Shown here: positions 57,211 through 64,000 of the stretch, piece by piece
Layout of the letters: every line of letters starts with the position of its first letter
Position numbering within the stretch: the first letter of the stretch is position 1
Origin: Firmicutes bacterium OM04-13BH
GTDB lineage: Bacteria > Bacillota > Clostridia > Lachnospirales > Lachnospiraceae
Direction of reading: 5' to 3'
Assembly: GCA_003481745.1 (NCBI GenBank)
Contig: QULP01000005.1
Span: 1-64,000 of the forward strand
DNA length: 64,000 nt
Translations under genes and position numbers: made by a program
Notes under the pieces: generated by a model
What the model saw: only the letters and a program-made list of their open reading frames with translations
The model's database searches: none
What the model was told of the DNA's origin: nothing

Positions 57211-59823
57211 TTACATTCCAAGAGTTTTGATCACTACCTGTGCCAGAATTCTGGCAAGATAATCATTGGGGTGATTTAACCAGTTTCCGGTTATATCAAT
57301 GTATCGTTTTCTCTTTCCGATTTCTTTTTGAACTGCCTGTATATCTGCTATAGCAACTCCCATACCTTCTAAGCCCTTCAGACTTTCACTGTATTCATCC
57401 TGATGTGCCCAGAAATGGTGTGGCTCCGTAGCAGCCAGTTCATTGGGAAGCGTAGACGCAATCAATAAAAATTCCGTTTTCGGACTAACCTTCCGGATTG
57501 CCTCTATGAGTCTGCCTGTTTTATTTCTGTATTCTTCCATACCGCAACGGTCATTCATTCCAAAACCAAGAATAACCAGATCCGGATGGAAGTTGGCTGC
57601 ACGCTGTGATGAATTTTCGATTGCCCATTCGGAATCCACTCCTTCTACCGATGTGTTGTGGAAGCATACTGGACTCTGCCATTTTTCCTCCATCTGATGG
57701 AACAGCAGTTCTGCCCAGGTAGGCTGTCCCGGCTTCTGTCCATACATACCGCTGCAGTCACAGCCACAGCACACGCTGTCCCCATACAAAACGATCTTAA
57801 CGGGTTCTCCTACTTCCAGCTTTGCAGAGAGCTTCGGCAGTTTGTCCAGTTGACTTTCCGGAGCGGAAAGTAACTCCTTCTTCGTTGCCTTATAGGTAAC
57901 GGCGATCTGTTTCTCTGTAACAAGCTTCGGATTGCCTATGGCACATAGGTTTAAGAATTTTCCGTTGGTAGTCACTAGCGGACCGAAATCTTTTGCAAAT
58001 TCGCTTGTTTCTCCTGCCTTCTTTGCCGTATCAAAGTCCGGATAAAGGAAGGTATCCCATCCGGTTACTGGTATGTGACTCCCTTCAGGAATTACCAGCT
58101 CATCTCCCTCTACAAGGTAATCGATCCCCTTTTCATATACTGTTTCCCGGTCATAGCTTTCTACGGACAAAACTTCTTTTGGAGTCCACAGGAAAGAAGC
58201 CCTGCATCCATTCTCATCAGCAACTGCTGCAAAGGTTTCCCGGAAGCAATACTCACCTTCCCATATCGGCTCCAGCCATTCTTTATGGAAAATCTTTCCT
58301 ATCGAAAGGGTTTTCTTGATCTGTTCTTGTAAAAATTCCTTAAAGGGTGTCACCCATCCGCAGTTCACTACCGGTCTATCTGACATGAAGATCATCTCAC
58401 AGGGCTTTTCTTTTTCATATGGATACCAGTAGGGCATTGGTTTTCCGTCCGCATCATTGCCGTTTGGATCACCTGTTTTTATGAAATTCACCCAGTAATT
58501 GCACATCATTCTGGAAAGATCGTAATGCTGCCCAACAAAGGGTCTCCAGCATTTCGCCAGTGTTTCAAAGAAAAACCATAAATCTACAGAATGGAAGGTT
58601 CCGGCATTATCCCATCCTGGAATATCTGGATCAAACCTGTAATAATAGTAGGGCTTTTTTTCACCTGCACTTTTTTTATCTGAAAAAAGACACTTGATCG
58701 TACATTCAATTCCGTTTACCTTCGCATACTTTCCATCAGAATCCTCCCGCATTGCCTCGGGAAAGCGCAAAAAGGTCTCAGCATTCTTTCCGAAAATCTC
58801 TTCTGCCTTCTTTTTCAAATCTTCTTTTGAGGAAGCTTCTATATAACTGGGAAATTCATCTGAAGTATTTCCAGACATAACGGGAACATTTACATGCTTG
58901 CCTTCCATGAAAAGAACCATTGGGTCACCTACACAGAACTTGTGATCCAATACGGTAAACATAGCCGGAAATATTTTGGTATATTCCTCATACTTGTCAC
59001 GAATCGTAGCCGCATCCAGCTTACGAGCCTGCTCAATAGTTGAGCAACCCAGGAAAGAAAGAAAATGCTGTCCGTTTTCCTCAGCATGCCACAATTCCTC
59101 CGGCACTCCGATTCCTCCAACCTGATAAGGAGAGCGAATCATTGCACTCATCACTACTGCACGATGAAATAAGCCTTTATTATTCATACATGCCATCTGG
59201 CTCATAACACTTCCGCCTCCGGCTGACTGTCCTGCAATGGTCACATTACCCGGATCTCCACCAAAGAAAGCAATATTTCTCTGTACCCATCGAAGTGCTG
59301 CCTGCTGATCTAGACTTCCAAAATTAGTCGGTGCGTCAGGCTGCTCCTCTGTCAGCTGAGGATGTGCCAAAAATCCAAAAACATTAACTCGGTAGTTTAC
59401 CGTTACAACTACCACACCGCGACGTGCAATTCTCTCTCCGTCAAATTCCATTTCGGCAGGATATCCACACTGGAGTCCTCCTCCGAAAAACCATACCAAA
59501 ACCGGCTGTTTTTCTGTTACTTCTTTAGCACCTGTCCATACGTTCAAATACAGACAGTCCTCATCCATGGCAATTTCCGGATCCACATGCCACTCACGGA
59601 TATACACGTTATCACCGATTCCCGGGACGCTCTGCATGGAAATCGGAGCAAAGCGATAGCATTCACGAACTCCATCCCAGTCTTCACAGGGCTGGGGTGC
59701 TCTCCATCTGTTTTCTCCTACCGGAGGAGCCGCAAAAGGGATTCCCTTAAATGCAGTTATCCTAGGGTCTGCGGCTTCAATACCTTTCACCCATCCATTT
59801 TCTGTCCGTACTGTTCTCAGCAT
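57211..59823 (-). CDS. Two-domain esterase: carboxylesterase type B fused to an SGNH/GDSL hydrolase
   Basis: An 870-aa cytoplasmic enzyme (no signal peptide) probably removing acyl groups from hemicellulose fragments. I choose ATG 59823 (MLRTVRTENGWVKG) with GGAGGTAG upstream. Domain 1 (about 1-500) has FKGIPFAAPPVGENRW, nucleophile Ser near 199 in GQSAGGGS, an acidic residue in SDEF and His in GTFHSVDLW. A connecting region (about 515-665) leads to the SGNH domain (about 670-870): GDSVCCG (Ser near 682), GFGMND, and the final Asn/His of NHPNDY. Both catalytic sets look complete. It is downstream of GH43 and GH39 genes. Confidence 0.88.
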   Translation of the reverse strand: MLRTVRTENGWVKGIEAADPRITAFKGIPFAAPPVGENRWRAPQPCEDWDGVRECYRFAPISMQSVPGIGDNVYIREWHVDPEIAMDEDCLYLNVWTGAKEVTEKQPVLVWFFGGGLQCGYPAEMEFDGERIARRGVVVVTVNYRVNVFGFLAHPQLTEEQPDAPTNFGSLDQQAALRWVQRNIAFFGGDPGNVTIAGQSAGGGSVMSQMACMNNKGLFHRAVVMSAMIRSPYQVGGIGVPEELWHAEENGQHFLSFLGCSTIEQARKLDAATIRDKYEEYTKIFPAMFTVLDHKFCVGDPMVLFMEGKHVNVPVMSGNTSDEFPSYIEASSKEDLKKKAEEIFGKNAETFLRFPEAMREDSDGKYAKVNGIECTIKCLFSDKKSAGEKKPYYYYRFDPDIPGWDNAGTFHSVDLWFFFETLAKCWRPFVGQHYDLSRMMCNYWVNFIKTGDPNGNDADGKPMPYWYPYEKEKPCEMIFMSDRPVVNCGWVTPFKEFLQEQIKKTLSIGKIFHKEWLEPIWEGEYCFRETFAAVADENGCRASFLWTPKEVLSVESYDRETVYEKGIDYLVEGDELVIPEGSHIPVTGWDTFLYPDFDTAKKAGETSEFAKDFGPLVTTNGKFLNLCAIGNPKLVTEKQIAVTYKATKKELLSAPESQLDKLPKLSAKLEVGEPVKIVLYGDSVCCGCDCSGMYGQKPGQPTWAELLFHQMEEKWQSPVCFHNTSVEGVDSEWAIENSSQRAANFHPDLVILGFGMNDRCGMEEYRNKTGRLIEAIRKVSPKTEFLLIASTLPNELAATEPHHFWAHQDEYSESLKGLEGMGVAIADIQAVQKEIGKRKRYIDITGNWLNHPNDYLARILAQVVIKTLGM

Positions 59824-59956
59824 AATTCCTACCTCCGCTAATTTTACTATTAGCCATGAGCAAAACTCCACATACTCAGTATTTATGCATGTTTGCGAGG
59901 CATGGCAACCTCTCTCAATGACTTATAAGTTACTACAGCACATGCAATAACATAGA

Positions 59957-61354
59957 TTATGATAACTCAAATGATCTTAATGCAGCATTTCCGTTACCGC
60001 GATAGGTCAGGTAAAGCGCCTGTATTCCATCCGGAATCGTAATCGGTGCGGTATATTTTTCCCAGACATTGGTATATTGAACCTCTAATGTCGCCAGTAC
60101 CTCTCCATCCCATGCTGTCTTTACTTCAAAAGTGCCATCTGCATAGCCCCGGATCCAAATACTGATTTCACGAATATCATGGCAGTCAAAATATTTGAAG
60201 CCGATAGTAGTTGAATCTGTAATATTGGCAATATATCCAACTTCTTCGTCTCCATCCCTGCCGTCCTGCATTACTCGTGGAAAATTCCCTTCGCCCACAT
60301 AAACTGATGGGGTATCGGTAAACAGATTACATGCAAGATAAGCGGGGTATTCGCCTTTACCCTCAAGCGGACCTCCATTTAAACCGCAGGAGGTAATTTT
60401 TACCTGTGGAATACTGCCGTCCGGCATAATCTGAAGCTTTTCAGCACATCCCTGTCTACTGTACCAGGTATTATTGGTATGCCTGTGATAAAAAATGTAC
60501 CAGTCCTCTCCGATCTGCACAATACTTCCGTGATTATTGGCACCGTAAGCTGTTGGCATATCTGCCGGCTTGTAGGTATCGATGTGCAGATCACAATTGC
60601 TGACAATAACTCCGCCATAGACAAAGTCCCTAGTAGGATTCTTGCTGGTGGCATAACATAATTCGTGCATTAATATGGATGAATAGACAAAATAATAGGT
60701 GTCACCTACTTTACGGATGGAAGATGCCTCAAAAAACTCATGTCCCTCAAATCCGGTACCGGCACCATATTCACAGCCGGGGACCACAAACACCGGAGCT
60801 TCCCTGATCGTCAACATATCTGCTCCCAACACCGTAGCCATAGCTCCGGTACGGGATTTATCACCTTTTCCGCAAGCTCCGGTATAAATATATGTCATAT
60901 CTCCTTCCGTCAGAACCCCCGGGTCAAACTGGGGCTCATCACCTTCCTTTTCGCCCAGACGTGTGCCATCTTCATAATGAACATAGCCATAAAATTCATA
61001 CTTTCCTGCCGGAGTATCACATACAGCAACTGAAACTACCGAAACCTTGTCCAACACGTAATAAAGATAGTACCTTCCGTCTGGTCCCACCGTAACATCC
61101 GGGGCATACAGACACATTTTGCCTTCCGGGTTCAGCGGATCGGCTGTCTTCGGATAAATCACACCCTCATATCTCCAGTTGCCCAGGTCATCGACCGGAG
61201 CTGACCAGCACACATAGTCTCCCATGCAGAAAACATATCCGTTAAAGTAATCATGGGATCCGTAAACATATACGCGATCGCCAAAAACATAAGGTTCTCC
61301 GTCCGGAATATACTCCCAGGACGGTAAATATGGGTTAAACGCTTGTTTTTTCAC
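59957..61354 (-). CDS. GH43-family glycoside hydrolase with C-terminal CBM6-like domain
   Basis: Likely beta-xylosidase or alpha-L-arabinofuranosidase, 465 aa, cytoplasmic. The five-bladed propeller (1-320) has its base Asp near residue 18 (IPDGEPYVFGDRVYVYGSHD), a second Asp in YAPDVTVGPDG near 88-96, and the acid Glu in HEFFEASSIRK near 210. The last 130 residues (YIANITDSTTIGFKYFDC onward) form a beta-sandwich of the CBM6 type. The GTG start at 61354 follows AAGGAG. It lies between the esterase and GH39 genes on one strand. Confidence 0.9.
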   Translation of the reverse strand: MKKQAFNPYLPSWEYIPDGEPYVFGDRVYVYGSHDYFNGYVFCMGDYVCWSAPVDDLGNWRYEGVIYPKTADPLNPEGKMCLYAPDVTVGPDGRYYLYYVLDKVSVVSVAVCDTPAGKYEFYGYVHYEDGTRLGEKEGDEPQFDPGVLTEGDMTYIYTGACGKGDKSRTGAMATVLGADMLTIREAPVFVVPGCEYGAGTGFEGHEFFEASSIRKVGDTYYFVYSSILMHELCYATSKNPTRDFVYGGVIVSNCDLHIDTYKPADMPTAYGANNHGSIVQIGEDWYIFYHRHTNNTWYSRQGCAEKLQIMPDGSIPQVKITSCGLNGGPLEGKGEYPAYLACNLFTDTPSVYVGEGNFPRVMQDGRDGDEEVGYIANITDSTTIGFKYFDCHDIREISIWIRGYADGTFEVKTAWDGEVLATLEVQYTNVWEKYTAPITIPDGIQALYLTYRGNGNAALRSFELS

Positions 61355-61422
61355 TTTGATATTCTCCTTTGCAAGCCTAATTCATGTACATTGTTTCATA
61401 AAGCAAATTACTGGGTGCTAGT

Positions 61423-62979
61423 TTAAGCCTTCAAGCTGACCACACGATCATAGTCATATCCTCGATCTGGATTCACCTTTCCGGCATTCAGTTCGAAATA
61501 AACCACACCGTTTTCGTTTACAGGAAGCTCTACGCAGATATTTCCGTCCTCCTGCTTTTTACGCTCTGTTTTTACAAAAGGTCTGGATGATTCCCGAATC
61601 AGCTTCGTCTGTTCCTCACTCAGATTGGCAGGTTCTCCCATATCATGCCATACCTTCAAGGGATTACATGTTTCCTCATCTACCGTCTTAGTCAGGAAGC
61701 AGTACTCCTCCTGTTCAGCCGGAAATGTAAACTCCAACAGCATTTTTTCTTTACCCTGTTCTGTACTTTTACGGGCAATATTCCAGGCTACACCTAGATA
61801 ATCACCGTTTGCACGTTTCAAAACGACAATATTGTCATCCTTATATACACAATTGGCTTCACTTTCCTCAAGCTTTTTGTAAAAAGCAAATGTCCAGAAG
61901 GTCGGCTTGGTAATACAGCCATTGGCAACCAGTCCAAAGCCGCCGTGGAATGGTGTAAAAGGAACTCCCAGCTCTTCAAACACATCACCAAATGTCCAGT
62001 AGGAATAGGATTCATTCACATCTCCCAATCTGGAAAGCTGCTGTGCTATAAAGGCCGCATTCAGGTTTGTGTCATGAATGACGCCCTGAGGAGTATAGGA
62101 GCTGTTGAACTCCGTGATATGAATCTGCAGACCCTTATATTCCGGGAAACTGTCAATAATATCTCTGGTTGTTTTTAAATTGGCAAAGCCGTCCTCTGCA
62201 TTCATCAGTTCAGAATATGCATAATGTCCAATATATTCCGGCGGATCAACGGTGTAATGATGTCTGGTTACGAAATCCACAGGTATGTGATTCTCATGGC
62301 AATATTCCATAAATGCCTGAATCCATTTCTCATCCGTTCCTCCACAAACAGCAGGGCCTCCTACACGGAATCCCGGATTCACTTCCTTTATGGCATCAAA
62401 GGTTCTATGGAACAGCTTAAAATATTCCTGCATATCCGCATTTTCCCAGAAGCCGCAAAGATTGGGCTCGTTCCATACTTCAATGGGCCATTGAATAACT
62501 TCCTCTTCTCCATAGCGTCCCATCAGATGCCGCAGCAATGAACGCACCATATTACACCATATATCATAATCTTTTGGAGGAGTGGTATTTCCCTGCCAGT
62601 AAAAGATAGTCTGGCTTCCATTTGCCAACTTTTTAGGCATAAAACCCAGTTCAAGAAAAGGTCTCAGCCCCACCTTCTTATAGGCATCCATTACTCTATC
62701 CAGATAAGTATAGTTGTACTCGACCCTTACCTTACCATCCTCCTCATAGGTCTGAAAGATTGCCATATCATCACAGAATAATCCATGTCCCCGGATATGC
62801 TTAAATCCGATTTCCTTTTGAACCAAGCGCAGCTCCTCCTGATATTCTTCTGTCAATGCAAGCCCCATTCTTCCGGTTCCCACACAATAATCTACATTAT
62901 TGTGAAAAAAGGCCTTTGAATCCTTTGTAATCACGATCTTTTTTCTGTCATGCTCTGTTGCCCCACCAAAATTTACCAT
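61423..62979 (-). CDS. GH39 beta-xylosidase
   Basis: Cytoplasmic (beta/alpha)8 glycosidase releasing xylose from xylo-oligosaccharides; 518 aa, full length, no signal peptide. The acid/base Glu is in PIEVWNEPNLCGFW near residue 170, and the nucleophile Glu is in LQIHITEFNSSYTP near 290. FKHIRGHGLFCDDMAIF near 55 is typical of GH39. The C-terminal beta-sandwich is present. The ATG at 62979 follows GAAGGAGATACATGC. It is the first gene of the operon and divergent from the AraC regulator. Confidence 0.93.
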   Translation of the reverse strand: MVNFGGATEHDRKKIVITKDSKAFFHNNVDYCVGTGRMGLALTEEYQEELRLVQKEIGFKHIRGHGLFCDDMAIFQTYEEDGKVRVEYNYTYLDRVMDAYKKVGLRPFLELGFMPKKLANGSQTIFYWQGNTTPPKDYDIWCNMVRSLLRHLMGRYGEEEVIQWPIEVWNEPNLCGFWENADMQEYFKLFHRTFDAIKEVNPGFRVGGPAVCGGTDEKWIQAFMEYCHENHIPVDFVTRHHYTVDPPEYIGHYAYSELMNAEDGFANLKTTRDIIDSFPEYKGLQIHITEFNSSYTPQGVIHDTNLNAAFIAQQLSRLGDVNESYSYWTFGDVFEELGVPFTPFHGGFGLVANGCITKPTFWTFAFYKKLEESEANCVYKDDNIVVLKRANGDYLGVAWNIARKSTEQGKEKMLLEFTFPAEQEEYCFLTKTVDEETCNPLKVWHDMGEPANLSEEQTKLIRESSRPFVKTERKKQEDGNICVELPVNENGVVYFELNAGKVNPDRGYDYDRVVSLKA

Positions 62980-63171
62980 GCATGTATCTCCTTCTTCTAA
63001 ATCATGTTCCTATGCAGTCACGCATCAGATGTCTGACCGCTGCACGATCCGCAGCTCTCTGATGACGATTGCCATATTAATATGATACTATCGCATTGAT
63101 TTAAAGTTTTCAATGATTTATACTATAAGAAAATTGATATATCCTCTGATGTATCAGAACGGAGATTCCAG

Positions 63172-64000
63172 ATGACTGAAATTGAATTTGTCGGCTACAG
63201 TGCCGTTCACCCCTCAGATTTTATATATGATGTTCCGAATGGCTTTACAGGCTATCTTCTGCTTCTTTTCGACTCTCCCTCGGAGCTGCTCATAGACGGA
63301 AGACTAATGCGGACAGCCGCCAATTCTGCTATTCTGTATACACCAGGAAGCAGGATTTATTACCGTGCTGCCGGTGAAGAATACCGGAATGACTGGATTC
63401 GTTTTCGTTCCGATCACTCCTTCGTGAAGCTGTTTCCGTTAACAAACACCCCATTTCCCGTAACAGATCCGGAATACTGTCATCAGCTTTTTAAATTACT
63501 AACCTGGGAGTCCGCCTTTTTCTCCTCTGAAAGCGAATCAAACATTACTCACCTGCTTCGGGTTCTGTTCTCCAAATTAAGAGAAGGAATCCAGAATGAG
63601 TCCCCGGGTATTCACGAGCATGAGCTGGTTGCATTGCATAAGATGATCTACAATAATCCTCAGCTTCCATGGAATATAAACATGATGGCTGCGAAGCTTC
63701 ACTTAAGTCCCAGTCATCTTCAGACTCTCTATCACCGCAAATTTGGCTCCTCCTGCATGGACAATGTCATCGAAGGACGTCTGCGCCGTGCAAAGGATTT
63801 ATTAGAGTACAGCGAATACTCCATCCGCGACATTTCCGAGCAATGTGGTTATAATAATGTAGAGCATTTCTGCAGACAGTTCCGTCAGCATAACGGCTGT
63901 ACCCCTGGACAATACCGGAAAAATGCATCAGCGGGAAGCAACAAAAGACTTCTCACCCACAATACCCTGGGAGGAAGGGAGTTTGAGAAGATTAATCGAA
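63172..64000 (+). CDS. AraC-family regulator of the xyloside locus (runs off window)
   Basis: An open frame from ATG 63172 (GGAG 7 bp upstream) to the window end, at least 276 residues with no stop. The N-terminal AraC-type sensor half has FIYDVPNGFTGYLLLLFDS and then SAILYTPGSRIYYRAAGEEY. The C-terminal HTH pair is INMMAAKLHLSPSHLQTLY near residue 168-186 and YSIRDISEQCGYNNVEHFCR near 216-235, ending PGQYRK. The remaining tail is non-homologous and incomplete. It is divergent from GH39 across 192 bp and probably activates the xyloside operon. Confidence 0.9.
   Translation, partial: MTEIEFVGYSAVHPSDFIYDVPNGFTGYLLLLFDSPSELLIDGRLMRTAANSAILYTPGSRIYYRAAGEEYRNDWIRFRSDHSFVKLFPLTNTPFPVTDPEYCHQLFKLLTWESAFFSSESESNITHLLRVLFSKLREGIQNESPGIHEHELVALHKMIYNNPQLPWNINMMAAKLHLSPSHLQTLYHRKFGSSCMDNVIEGRLRRAKDLLEYSEYSIRDISEQCGYNNVEHFCRQFRQHNGCTPGQYRKNASAGSNKRLLTHNTLGGREFEKINR

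Overview
The window is a low-GC Firmicute chromosome segment centred on the replication origin, most likely from a gut Lachnospiraceae (Clostridia). Reasons: the gene order gyrA-gyrB-recF-yaaA-dnaN-dnaA-oriC-rpmH-rnpA-yidD-yidC-khpB-mnmE-mnmG-rsmG-parA-parB, the DUF4446 and DUF3881 genes, strong AGGAGG ribosome sites, frequent GTG/TTG starts, and the 16-bp Spo0J-type parS sequence. The genus cannot be fixed from sequence reading alone.

Layout. 0.2-10.5 kb, all minus strand: tRNA-Ser, plsC, a lipoprotein, gyrA, gyrB, recF, yaaA, dnaN, dnaA. Two very dense clusters of DnaA boxes flank dnaA (8.78-9.13 and 10.73-11.10 kb). The dnaN-dnaA gap also carries an AT-rich stretch and a TAG trinucleotide array next to two tandem boxes, a complete-looking unwinding module. 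11.3-18.4 kb, plus strand: rpmH, rnpA, yidD, yidC, khpB, mnmE, mnmG, rsmG. 18.6-23.6 kb: a four-gene GldA/GldF/GldG-like ABC system with a DUF4340 protein. 23.7-32.3 kb: a hydrolase, parA-parB, DUF4446, serS, DUF3881, an amino-acid:Na+ symporter and nrnA. Five perfect parS sites lie here, and four of them sit inside or abut transcription terminators.

32.3-43.3 kb is more variable: a MATE exporter, a secreted transglutaminase-like protein with cell-wall-binding repeats, a TRAP permease remnant, a DEDDh exonuclease, and an ABC transporter paired with a two-component system. An IS200-type transposase (43.6 kb) and a diguanylate cyclase follow. 46.1-50.6 kb holds an alpha-galactosidase locus whose regulator and transporter both lack their N-termini.

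50.6-57.2 kb is a decayed accessory island. It holds a duplicated acetyltransferase fragment, a frameshifted DUF3592 gene, a doubly deleted Fic gene with its own palindromic operators, a broken HTH gene, a cassette of an ATPase plus a GNAT acetyltransferase bounded by 36-bp inverted repeats, fused MobC-like and XRE fragments, an N-truncated DUF4143 ATPase and a nonsense-interrupted secreted peptide. 57.2-64.0 kb is a hemicellulose locus that reads as richer in G+C: a carboxylesterase/SGNH fusion, GH43, GH39 and a divergent AraC regulator running off the window edge.

No CRISPR array, rRNA or prophage was seen. The most notable features are the origin architecture, the coupling of parS to terminators, and the inverted-repeat-bounded cassette inside the decaying island.
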